Part shown: positions 9,309-16,530 of the stretch, piece after piece
Layout: every line of letters starts with the position of its first letter
How positions within the stretch are numbered: position 1 is the stretch's first letter
Assembly (NCBI RefSeq): GCF_900142365.1
Contig: NZ_FRAP01000019.1
Span: forward strand, 1 to 64,000
DNA: 64,000 nucleotides
Direction of reading: 5' to 3'
Source of the DNA: Pseudonocardia thermophila
Lineage (GTDB): Bacteria; Actinomycetota; Actinomycetes; Mycobacteriales; Pseudonocardiaceae
Made by a program: the position numbers and the translations under genes
Notes under the pieces: model-generated
Told to the model about the DNA's origin: nothing
Database searches by the model: none
What the model saw: only the letters and a program-made list of their open reading frames with translations

Positions 9309-10136
9309 TCAAGCGCTCAGCGGCGCCGTCCGGCGGCGGCACGCCTGCGCGTAGGCGACCGGGGTGAGCCCGATGGCGCGGGTGAAGTCGCGGATGAAGT
9401 GGGATTGGTCGAAGTAGCCGAGCTCGGCGGCGACCTCGGCCCACGGCCGGTCGTGGTCCTCCGCGAGCCTCGTAGCCGCCTCGTGCAGCCGGTAGCGGCG
9501 CAGCACCCACTTGGGGCTGACGCCGACGTAGCGGGCGAACATCCGCTGCAGCGTGCGCATCGGGATGCCGAAGCGTACGGCGACCTCCTCGACGCGGGTG
9601 ATCTCGCGGTCGTGCAGGAGCGCCGCGACGATCCGCTGCACCAACTCGACCTGCGGATCGGGCTCCGGCCAGCGTGCCGTGAGGAACCGCTCGGTGAGCG
9701 CCACGAGGCCCTCGAGGCTCGGCTCGGCCTGCAGCGCGACGGCCAGCTCGGTCGCGTCGGGGCCCCACAGCTGCTCGGCGGGCAGGGCCCGGCCGAACAG
9801 GCCCGCGATCGGCCGGCGCAGGAACGGCAGGAACCCGGCCGGTCTGAACTTGATGCCGAACACCCGACCGGCACCGCGGAACGTGTACGTGAACCGGTCG
9901 TGGGTGACGCCGTAGATCGCGAGCCGCCCGGCGTCGAGCACGACGTTGACGCTCGGGGTCGGCAGCAGGACCACCGACGCCGTGCGGCCCGCCGGCATCT
10001 CCCACGTGACCCGCCAGTACCGCTCCACGAGCGCCGCGAGCGGCGGCGACGGGGGCACGCGGTCGAGGGCGAAGTCGACGTCGCGCACGCCCAGCACGCC
10101 GTACTCGCTCATGGTGCTGAGCTGCTGGTCGGTCAC
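9309..10136 (-). CDS. AraC-family transcriptional regulator with DUF6597-like N-domain
   Basis: 275 residues. The N-terminal cupin-like domain (VERYWRVTWEMPAGRTASVV through RVFGIKFRPAGFLPFLRRP) is typical of the AraC branch with a DUF6597 sensor. The C-terminal double helix-turn-helix is complete (VAVRFGIPMRTLQRMFARYV, then WAEVAAELGYFDQSHFIRDF). The GTG at 10136 is used; an ATG at 10112 is possible. It is divergent from the ArsR remnant, with about 70 bases between them. Target and effector are unknown. Confidence 0.9.
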   Translation of the reverse strand: MTDQQLSTMSEYGVLGVRDVDFALDRVPPSPPLAALVERYWRVTWEMPAGRTASVVLLPTPSVNVVLDAGRLAIYGVTHDRFTYTFRGAGRVFGIKFRPAGFLPFLRRPIAGLFGRALPAEQLWGPDATELAVALQAEPSLEGLVALTERFLTARWPEPDPQVELVQRIVAALLHDREITRVEEVAVRFGIPMRTLQRMFARYVGVSPKWVLRRYRLHEAATRLAEDHDRPWAEVAAELGYFDQSHFIRDFTRAIGLTPVAYAQACRRRTAPLSA

Positions 10137-10206
10137 GCCGCCATCATGCCGCGGCCCACCGACGACCGTTCATCGACAAGTTTTCTTCCGATGGGACCGT
10201 CGGTGC

Positions 10207-10590
10207 GTACTCGACCTGGACGTCATCACCGATCCGGCGGCCGCCGAGGCGGCACTGGACCCGCACGGGCGCGCATCCTCACCGAGCTGGCCACCGCACC
10301 CGGCTCGGCGTCGAGCCTCGCCCGCACGCTCGGCATCCCGCGCCAGAAGATCAACTACCACCTGCGCCAGCTGGAGGAGCACGGCATCGTCCAGCTGATC
10401 GAGGAACGCCGCCGCAGTGGCCTCACCGAGCGAGCCGACGGGCGGGCAGCCGACCGGGGGCCCGGTCCGGGTCCGGGGCCACGCCTGCGAGCACGCCGGG
10501 GGAGATCACGTAGCTGGTGGCGCCGGCCTGCAGCACCCGTCGCCGTGGCCGCGCGGATCATCCGCGAGATCGGAGAGCTGCTGGCGGGCG
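10207..10590 (+). pseudogene. ArsR-family regulator remnant with internal inversion
   Basis: The order of an ArsR/HTH_20 repressor is readable but broken three ways. First, VLDLDVITDPAAAEAALDP (10207-10263) begins with GTA instead of a start codon. Second, one base is missing after 10263; the next frame continues RARILTELATAPGSASSLAR and RQKINYHLRQLEEHG to GLTER at about 10432. Third, 10431-10542 is inverted in place: its reverse complement reads VLQAGATSYVISPGVLAGVA then PDPDRAPGRLPARRLA, exactly the missing middle, and the forward frame resumes as VAARIIREIGELLAG. The C-terminus is lost after about 10590. Confidence 0.85.
10431..10542. other. 112-bp in-place inverted segment within the ArsR remnant
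   Basis: Reverse-complementing this segment restores a continuous reading frame on both sides: the left join gives LTERRVLQAG and the right join gives ARRLAVAARI. The ends carry only CGA (10431-10433) and TCG (10540-10542), a 3-base inverted microhomology. A 7-base pair CGACGGG (10436-10442) and CCCGTCG (10536-10542) lies just inside. No recombinase gene is nearby. Confidence 0.8.
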
Positions 10591-10734
10591 CATCGACGCC
10601 GAGGACGACAACGGCTGCGGGATCAGCGCCTACCCACTACTCCTACGGCGACCCGATCGACCGGGACGCCGTCACCGCGGCGTGGCAGGGCCGGCTCGGC
10701 GGAGCTGTTCCCGCAGCCGGTCCGTACGTGAGGC
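10591..10734. other. unassigned stretch, possible second decayed gene fragment
   Basis: No intact frame. Pieces that look protein-like sit in different frames: DAEDDNGCGISAY, then YSYGDPIDRDAVTAAWQGRL, then AELFPQPVRT with a stop near 10730. They might be the tail of one short gene broken by indels; the parent family is not recognised. Confidence 0.35.
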
Positions 10735-11604
10735 TCAGCCCCGGTAACCGCGCTGGGCCATCGCTTCCAGCCGCCGGATCCGGTCCTGGATCGGCGGGTG
10801 GGTGGAGAACATCCGCGCCAGCTGGTCGCCCGCCCGGAACGGGTTGGCGATCATCAGGTGCGACTGGCTGGCCAGCTGCGGGTCCGGGGGCAGGGGCGCG
10901 AGCTGCGTGCCGCGCTCCAGCTTCCGCAGCGCCGACGCCAGCGCCAGCGGGTCGCCGGTGAGCTCGGCGCCGCTCGCGTCGGCCTGGTACTCGCGCGCCC
11001 GGCTGACGGCCATCTGCACGATGCCGGCAGCGATCGGGCCGAGCAGCGCGATCAGCAGCGCGGCGATCGGGTTGGGCCGGTCCTCCTCGCTGCCGCCGAA
11101 CAGGCCCGCGAACATCGCCATGTTCGCCAGGAACCCGATCATCGACGCCATCGCGCCGGCCACCGACGAGATCAGGATGTCGCGGTTGTAGACGTGCGAG
11201 AGCTCGTGGCCCAGCACCGCGCGCAGCTCGCGCTCGTTGAGGATCGCGAGCAGGCCCGTCGTGGCGCACACGGCGGCGTTGCGCGGGTTGCGGCCCGTGG
11301 CGAACGCGTTCGGCGCGTCCGTCGGGCTGATGTACAGCCGCGGCATCGGCTGGTGCGCGGCCTGCGCCAGTTCACGCACCGCGCGGTACATGGCGGGTGC
11401 CTCGGCCTCCGTCACGGGCCGGGCGTGCATCGCACGCAGCGCGATCTTGTCCGAGTAGAAGTACGCGTAGCCGTTCATGGCGATCGCGACGATCGCCGCG
11501 ATCACCAGGCCGGTGCGCCCGAACAACGAACCGACCAGCAGCACCAGGGCGCTCATGGCGCCCAGCAGGAGAGCCGTCTTCAGCCCGTTCATCTGCGAGT
11601 GCAC
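10735..11604 (-). CDS. htpX: HtpX membrane-bound zinc metalloprotease
   Basis: 289 residues, standard HtpX length. Two N-terminal transmembrane helices ([40 protein letters not shown]) precede the zinc motif HELSH, and a further helix pair ([20 protein letters not shown]) lies before SRAREYQAD, whose Glu is the third zinc ligand. The C-terminal [14 protein letters not shown] is diagnostic. It degrades misfolded membrane proteins at the inner membrane. Start GTG 11604 or ATG 11592. A GGAAC-N18-GTT promoter upstream suggests control by a SigH/SigR-type stress sigma factor. Confidence 0.95.
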   Translation of the reverse strand: MHSQMNGLKTALLLGAMSALVLLVGSLFGRTGLVIAAIVAIAMNGYAYFYSDKIALRAMHARPVTEAEAPAMYRAVRELAQAAHQPMPRLYISPTDAPNAFATGRNPRNAAVCATTGLLAILNERELRAVLGHELSHVYNRDILISSVAGAMASMIGFLANMAMFAGLFGGSEEDRPNPIAALLIALLGPIAAGIVQMAVSRAREYQADASGAELTGDPLALASALRKLERGTQLAPLPPDPQLASQSHLMIANPFRAGDQLARMFSTHPPIQDRIRRLEAMAQRGYRG

Positions 11605-11642
11605 GCCGATCCCGACCTTTCGTTCCGCGTTCTGCCAGGTAA

Positions 11643-11668
11643 AACGCTCACCGAGGGTTCGGTGTTCC
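11643..11668 (-). promoter_or_regulatory. SigH/SigR-type promoter of htpX
   Basis: On the minus strand GGAAC (11668-11664) and GTT (11645-11643) are separated by exactly 18 bases, matching the GGAAY-N18/19-GTT consensus known for SigR/SigH-type stress sigma factors. Transcription would begin near 11635, about 30 bases before the htpX start. The core GTTCCGGGAAC here is palindromic, so the plus strand also has a GGAAC facing the dioxygenase gene. Confidence 0.55.
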
Positions 11669-11714
11669 GGGAACTACTTGTGGCTGACGTCGCGTCAACG
11701 CCGACGATAGGCCC

Positions 11715-12326
11715 ATGACCAGCGCGAACGTCGACACCACTGCCCTGGACCGGGACGGCTACGTCGTGCTCGACGGGCTGCTCGACCCGGCGTCGCTGGC
11801 CGCCGTGCACGAGGCGACCCTCGCCGCACTGCGGGAGGCGCGCGACGACGGGCCGACCGGGACCGGGCACGGCACGCCCACCGGCCCCGCGATCGATGCG
11901 CTCACCTCCGCCCCGCGGCTGCGGGCGGTCGTCGAGCACCTACTGGGCCCGGACGCCGAGCTCGCCGGCGTGAACGTGCGCGCACCCAACCCGGGCTTCG
12001 GCGCCCAGGCGCTGCACGCCGACTTCACCGGGATCCCGGACGGCACGGGCGCGCAGGGCGTGATCGCGATCGTCGCGCTGGTGGACGTCACCGAGGAGGG
12101 CGGGGCGACCCGGGTGGTGCCGGGCACGCACACGTGGCGCAAGCTCGCGCCCCGCGACACCCACCACGTGCGGGTCCCCGGCGAGCGGCGCATCCCGCTC
12201 ACGGCCGGGTCGGCGCTGGTGTTCGACGGCCACCTGTGGCACTCCGGCACCCGCAACGACGGCCCCTACCGCCGCGACGCCCTGCAGATCACCTACACCC
12301 GGCCCGGGTCGCGGGTGCTCGGCTGA
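11715..12326 (+). CDS. phytanoyl-CoA dioxygenase (PhyH)-family oxygenase
   Basis: 203 residues, on the short side for PhyH proteins. It starts with the family pattern DRDGYVVLDGLLDPASLAAV. The Fe(II) facial triad is visible: LHADFTG (HxD) in the middle and DGHLWHSGTRN (distal His) near the C-terminus, followed by RRDALQITYTRPG with the Arg for 2-oxoglutarate. It is a cytosolic 2-oxoglutarate-dependent hydroxylase; the substrate is unknown. It is divergent from htpX and convergent with the D-threonine-aldolase-like gene (5-base gap). Confidence 0.85.
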   Translation: MTSANVDTTALDRDGYVVLDGLLDPASLAAVHEATLAALREARDDGPTGTGHGTPTGPAIDALTSAPRLRAVVEHLLGPDAELAGVNVRAPNPGFGAQALHADFTGIPDGTGAQGVIAIVALVDVTEEGGATRVVPGTHTWRKLAPRDTHHVRVPGERRIPLTAGSALVFDGHLWHSGTRNDGPYRRDALQITYTRPGSRVLG

Positions 12327-12331
12327 CGGGC

Positions 12332-13312
12332 TCACCAGCCCCGCAGGTCCACCGCCCAGGTGTCGATCACCTCGTCGCCGTCCACCAGGTGCATGCGCTC
12401 GTGCAGCGCGACGGTCGGGTCGACGTGCGCGGGCAGCACCCGGATCCGGTCCCCGACAGCGACGGGCTGCTCCGGCGCGAACGTCGTGTGCTCGTCGGAG
12501 CAGAACCACACCTGCGCGCCGGGGATCGTCGGGTTGCCGTGGTCCATGCCGAGCGCCTTGAGGCCCACGTCGGCGACCGCCCAGCCCTCGCTGACCGAGA
12601 TCACGGTGGCGAGCACGGTGAGCGCCTGCCGGAACGGCAACCCAGCCTTGGTGTAGGCAGTGTCCATCAGCGCGTACGAGCCGGCCTGGACCTCGGTGAC
12701 CCACTTGTTGGTCCGGTAGGTCCCGGTACCACCGCCGGAGATCAGCTCGCCTCCGACGTCGGCGTGCGCGGCCAGGAGCTTCGCCATGCACTCCTCGGTG
12801 TACTTCGCCTTCTCCGCCTCGTCGGGAACGAGCATGAGGTGGCCTTCGTAGCCCATCACCCCGCGGACCTCCAGCCCGGCGGCGCGGGCGGCGTCGGCGA
12901 GCGCCCCGGCCCTCTCCGGCGCGATGCCGCAGCGCGGCAACCCCACGTTGACGTCGATCACGACTTCGCGCACCCCGCCCGCGACGGCCGCCTGCAGCGT
13001 CTCCGGGGAGTCGATCGCCACGGTGATCCGCGCGTCCAGCGCCCCGAGCCGCCGCGCGTCGAGCACCTCGTTGGCCAGCAGCAGATCGTCGCCGAGCCCG
13101 GCGGCGGCCATGCCCTCCGCCTCACGGACCGTGGCGACCGTGAACCCGGGGTGGTGCCGCGCCTGCAACTTAGCGAGCGCGGTGGTCTTGTGCGCCTTGA
13201 CGTGGGGGCGGCACCGCGGGCCGGGCAGCGCGGCGGCCATGTCCGCGAGGTTCGCCGTCAGCGCGTGCGCGTCGACGAGCAGCGCGGGCGTGGTCAGGTC
13301 GTGGACGTTCAT
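12332..13312 (-). CDS. D-threonine aldolase / D-serine dehydratase-like PLP enzyme
   Basis: 326 residues, a fold-type III (alanine-racemase-like) PLP enzyme. RPHVKAHKT carries the PLP lysine, GYEGHL and SGGGTGTY line the cofactor site. The C-terminal metal site reads LPAHVDPTVALH; the His-x-Asp spacing matches D-threonine aldolases rather than D-serine dehydratases, which have Cys there. It would cleave beta-hydroxy-D-amino acids to glycine and an aldehyde. Its ATG overlaps the stop of the aldonolactone oxidase gene (ATGA), so the two are translationally coupled. Confidence 0.85.
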   Translation of the reverse strand: MNVHDLTTPALLVDAHALTANLADMAAALPGPRCRPHVKAHKTTALAKLQARHHPGFTVATVREAEGMAAAGLGDDLLLANEVLDARRLGALDARITVAIDSPETLQAAVAGGVREVVIDVNVGLPRCGIAPERAGALADAARAAGLEVRGVMGYEGHLMLVPDEAEKAKYTEECMAKLLAAHADVGGELISGGGTGTYRTNKWVTEVQAGSYALMDTAYTKAGLPFRQALTVLATVISVSEGWAVADVGLKALGMDHGNPTIPGAQVWFCSDEHTTFAPEQPVAVGDRIRVLPAHVDPTVALHERMHLVDGDEVIDTWAVDLRGW

Positions 13313-14607
13313 CCGAGCACTCGCTCCAAGTAGGGGTTGGTGAACCGGCGCTCGGGATCGAGCCGGTCGCGCAGGGCCACGAAGTCGTCGAAGCCCGGGT
13401 AGACGGTGCGCAGCTGCGCTGCGGTGCGGGTGTGCAGCTTGCCCCAGTGCGGCCGCCCGTGGAGCGCGGTCATCACCGACTCGACGGCACCGAAGTACGC
13501 CTCGTGCGGCTGGCCGCGGTGGACGTGCACGGCGATGTAGACGGTGTCGCGCCCGGACGCGGTGGACAGCGGGATGTCGTCGGCACCGAGGAACCGCACC
13601 TCGACGGGGAAGGTGACGGCCCGTGCGTGCCGCTCGGCCGCCCCGCGCAGCCCGGCGATCGCCTCGTGCACCGCCGCCCGCGGCACCGCGTACTCCATCT
13701 CCACGAACCGCACCCGTCGCGGGCTGCAGAACACCTCGTAGGAGCGGTCGACGTACTCCCCCGCGGACATCCTGGGCGCGACGAACCGGTTGATCCGCGG
13801 CACGAGCGAGGGCAGCGCCTCCCCGATCCGGCAGGTCAGCCCGAACCCGACGTTGCCGAGCAGCTCGTCGCCGACGAGCGCGGCCAGCCGGCCCCGCCGC
13901 GGTGCGGTCGCCTCGGTGCGGTTGTTGCGCTTCGTGGCCGCGACGTCGGTGTGCGGGAACCAGTAGAACTCGAAGTGGTCGTTGCCGTCGACGTACGCGT
14001 CGAGCTCGGCGAGCACCTCGTCGAGCGGCAGGACCTGCTCGACCGCGTGCAACCGGAAGGCCGGCACCGCCTGCAGCGTCACGTTGACGAGAATCCCCAG
14101 CGCGCCCAGCCCGACCCGCGCGGCGGAGAACAGCTCGGGCTCCTCGGTGGGCGAACAGTGCACCAGTGAGCCGTCGGCCAGCACGATGTCCAGCGCCCGC
14201 ACCTGCGCGGCGATGCACTGCTCGGCCGCGCCGGTGCCGTGCGTGCCGGTGGCGAGCGCGCCGGCGATCGTCTGCTCCTGGATGTCGCCGAGGTTGGGCA
14301 GGGCCAGCCCGTGCTCCCACAGCAGCCGGTTGAGCCGGCGCAGCGTGATCCCGGCCGGCACCGTGACGAGCCCGGTGGCGCTGTCGATCCGTGCGTCCCG
14401 CGGATCCCCCGACACGACGACCGCCACCCCGTCGGCCACGCCGATGGCCGAGAACGAGTGCCCGGAGCCGATGGCCTTCACCCGCAGCCCGTCGCGGGCC
14501 GCGGCCTGGACGGCGTCGGCGACCTCTCCCGCGCCGCGGGCGACGACCGCGCGCACGGGATCGGTGCGCTGGGCCCCGGCCCAGTTCCGCCAGCTGCGCG
14601 CGGGCAT
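13309..14607 (-). CDS. FAD-binding sugar-1,4-lactone oxidase (ALO/GulLO type)
   Basis: 432 residues from the ATG at 14607; earlier in-frame codons extend past any sensible N-terminus. The PP-loop IGSGHSFSAIG includes the histidine that covalently holds FAD in this family. GTHGTG and GALGILVNVTLQ complete the FAD domain, and the ALO C-terminal domain ends with HGRPHWGKLH, the HWGK signature of L-gulono/D-arabinono-1,4-lactone oxidases, then RRFTNPYLERVLG. It oxidises an aldono-1,4-lactone and passes electrons to oxygen or an acceptor. It overlaps the downstream aldolase-like gene by 4 bases. Confidence 0.93.
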   Translation of the reverse strand: MPARSWRNWAGAQRTDPVRAVVARGAGEVADAVQAAARDGLRVKAIGSGHSFSAIGVADGVAVVVSGDPRDARIDSATGLVTVPAGITLRRLNRLLWEHGLALPNLGDIQEQTIAGALATGTHGTGAAEQCIAAQVRALDIVLADGSLVHCSPTEEPELFSAARVGLGALGILVNVTLQAVPAFRLHAVEQVLPLDEVLAELDAYVDGNDHFEFYWFPHTDVAATKRNNRTEATAPRRGRLAALVGDELLGNVGFGLTCRIGEALPSLVPRINRFVAPRMSAGEYVDRSYEVFCSPRRVRFVEMEYAVPRAAVHEAIAGLRGAAERHARAVTFPVEVRFLGADDIPLSTASGRDTVYIAVHVHRGQPHEAYFGAVESVMTALHGRPHWGKLHTRTAAQLRTVYPGFDDFVALRDRLDPERRFTNPYLERVLG

Positions 14608-14678
14608 GCGCGTCCCCCTCGTCCACGGTCGCGGACGAGGGTGCGACGCCCGCCACACTTTGTCAAGCGACCAAGTTC

Positions 14679-14684
14679 TAGACT
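14679..14684 (+). promoter_or_regulatory. -10 box for a leaderless M14 peptidase mRNA
   Basis: TAGACT lies 6 bases before the ATG at 14691, placing the transcription start on the start codon. No ribosome site is visible. The best -35 candidate (TTGTCA, 14660-14665) is only 13 bases upstream, so that part is weak. Confidence 0.5.
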
Positions 14685-14690
14685 CCACGC

Positions 14691-15587
14691 ATGGCGGCCC
14701 CGTATCCCATCGGCACTCCCGGCCGCCCCTGGACCGCCGACGACGTGGTGCAGTGGCGGTCCGTGCAGAAGCCCGTGCGCAGCTACACCGACGACGTGCT
14801 GTCGGTGGTGGAGGAGCTGCGCGGCCCGTACGAAGTGATCCGCTACGGCCGCGTCGGCGACCACCCACTGGTGGCGCTGCGCAGCCGCGACTGGCGCATC
14901 GACCTGCCCTGCGCGCTGGTGACCGGCGGCGTGCACGGCTACGAGACCAGCGGCGTCCTCGGCGCGCTGCGGTTCGCCGGGGAGTGCGCCGGCACCCCGG
15001 GCGTCAACCTGCTCGTGGCGCCGTGCGTGAGTCCGTGGGCCTACGAGCGCGTGCAGCGCTGGAACGCCGACGCGGTCGATCCCAACCGCTCCTTCCGCAC
15101 CACCCGCCCGGCACCCGAGGCCGCCGCGCTGACCGCACTTGTCGACGGCCTCGACGCCCGCGTGCTGGTGCACGTCGACCTGCACGAGACCACCGACAGC
15201 GACGAGCAGGAGTTCCGGCCCGCGCTCGCCGCCCGCGACGGCGTCGAGTTCGTTCCCGGGCACATCCCCGACGGCTTCTACCTCGTCGCCGACGCCGCGA
15301 ACCCGCAGCTCGAGTTCCAGCAGGCGGTGCTCGACGCAGTGGCGGATGTCACACACATCGCGCCGGCGGACGCGGCCGGGAAGATCATCGGCTCGCCCGT
15401 CGTCGCCCCCGGCGTGATCGCGTACGCGTTCTCGCAGCTCGGGCTGTGCGCGGGGGTCACCGGCGCACCGTTCACGACGACCACCGAGGTCTACCCGGAC
15501 AGCCCGCGCACGTCCCCGCAGGAATGCACGCGCGCCCAGGTCACCGCGGCACGGGCCGCGATCGGCTTCGCGCTGGCGCATGCGTGA
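14691..15587 (+). CDS. M14-family zinc carboxypeptidase / AstE-like protein
   Basis: 298 residues. The zinc site is clear: TGGVHGYETSG gives His and Glu, and LVHVDLHETTDS gives the third His. DPNRSF carries the substrate Asn-Arg pair of M14 enzymes. TTTTEVYPDSPRTSP contains the catalytic Glu (TEVY). No signal peptide is present, so it is probably cytosolic, like short M14 peptidases and succinylglutamate desuccinylase/aspartoacylase relatives. It is divergent from the lactone oxidase. Substrate unknown. Confidence 0.88.
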   Translation: MAAPYPIGTPGRPWTADDVVQWRSVQKPVRSYTDDVLSVVEELRGPYEVIRYGRVGDHPLVALRSRDWRIDLPCALVTGGVHGYETSGVLGALRFAGECAGTPGVNLLVAPCVSPWAYERVQRWNADAVDPNRSFRTTRPAPEAAALTALVDGLDARVLVHVDLHETTDSDEQEFRPALAARDGVEFVPGHIPDGFYLVADAANPQLEFQQAVLDAVADVTHIAPADAAGKIIGSPVVAPGVIAYAFSQLGLCAGVTGAPFTTTTEVYPDSPRTSPQECTRAQVTAARAAIGFALAHA

Positions 15588-15633
15588 CGAGCGCAACGCC
15601 GCGAGTAACGCCCCGGCAGGGGAGGATCTCGGC

Positions 15634-16395
15634 ATGGCCGCTGATGTCCGCACCGAGATCCGTGACCGCGTCGCCGTCATCACGGTGTCCGATCCCGCTC
15701 GGCGCAACGCGATGAACCTCGAGATCGCCGCCAAGCTCGTCAAGGCCGTCGACGCCGTCGTGGCCGACGAGAACGTCGGCGCGCTCGTCGTGACCGGGGA
15801 AGACCCCGCCTTCTGCGCCGGCGCCGACCTCGCCCAGCTGGCCGCCGCCGAGCCGGAGACGCTCCGCTCGGTCTACAGCGGCTTCCTCGCGATCGCGGAC
15901 TGCCCCCTGCCCACGGTCGCGGCCGTGAACGGCGCCGCCGTCGGTGCGGGCATGAACCTGGCGCTCGCCTGCGACGTGCGGCTCGCCGGGCCGACCGCGA
16001 AGTTCGACTCGCGCTTCCTGCAGATCGGTCTGCACCCGGGCGGCGGCTACACGTGGATGCTCACCCGCGCCGTCGGCGTGCAGCGGGCCGCTGCGCTCTC
16101 GCTGTTCGGGGAGGCCGCCGACGCCGCGGAGGCGGAGCGGATCGGGCTCGTCCACCGCGTCGTCGACGACGTCAAGGAGGCCGCGGTTGCCATGGCCGCC
16201 AAGGCCGCGGCGGCCCCGCGCGAGCTCGCGATCGCGACGAAGGCGACGCTGCGCTCGGCCGCCATGCTCGACACGCAGGCCGAGGTGCTGGAGATCGAGG
16301 TGGCCCGGCAGGCCGACTCGATCCGTTCGCCGAAGGCCCAGGACCTCATCGCCCAGCTCCGCGCTCGCATCAGCAGCAAGAGCAGCGCGAGGTAA
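15634..16395 (+). CDS. enoyl-CoA hydratase/isomerase family protein
   Basis: 253 residues from the ATG at 15634 (GGGGAGG upstream). The crotonase fold is plain: RRNAMNLEIAAKL, the oxyanion-hole segment DPAFCAGADLAQLA, then VNGAAVGAGMNLALACDVRL. The second catalytic region reads FLQIGLHPGGGYTWML; the hydratase Glu expected around here is replaced by Gly/His, so strict hydratase activity is doubtful. It lies upstream of korAB on the same strand, separated by a 135-base gap with a long-loop inverted repeat (CGCCAGGC 16406-16413 with GCCTGGCG 16442-16449). Confidence 0.88.
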   Translation: MAADVRTEIRDRVAVITVSDPARRNAMNLEIAAKLVKAVDAVVADENVGALVVTGEDPAFCAGADLAQLAAAEPETLRSVYSGFLAIADCPLPTVAAVNGAAVGAGMNLALACDVRLAGPTAKFDSRFLQIGLHPGGGYTWMLTRAVGVQRAAALSLFGEAADAAEAERIGLVHRVVDDVKEAAVAMAAKAAAAPRELAIATKATLRSAAMLDTQAEVLEIEVARQADSIRSPKAQDLIAQLRARISSKSSAR

Positions 16396-16465
16396 CGCCC
16401 CGGTTCGCCAGGCCCGAACAGATGATTGTGACCTCCGCGAAGCCTGGCGGACAGTGCAGGTGTGG

Positions 16466-16480
16466 CCGAGTTAACCTCGG
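16466..16480 (+). promoter_or_regulatory. inverted repeat in the korA upstream region
   Basis: CCGAG-TTAAC-CTCGG is a perfect 5-bp inverted repeat around an A+T-rich centre, 51 bases before the korA ATG. It is the only A+T-rich spot in the gap, and TTAACCT could be part of the promoter. Operator or promoter hairpin; the binding protein is unknown. Confidence 0.35.
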
Positions 16481-16530
16481 TTGGAAGGCCGTAGTCCGCC
16501 CGTCCGCCCACAACCTCAGGACGACCCCGA

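Noticed and set aside
10431-10542. Phase-variable invertible switch
   Set aside because: No recombinase or long inverted repeats, and the gene carries a frameshift and a lost start besides the inversion.
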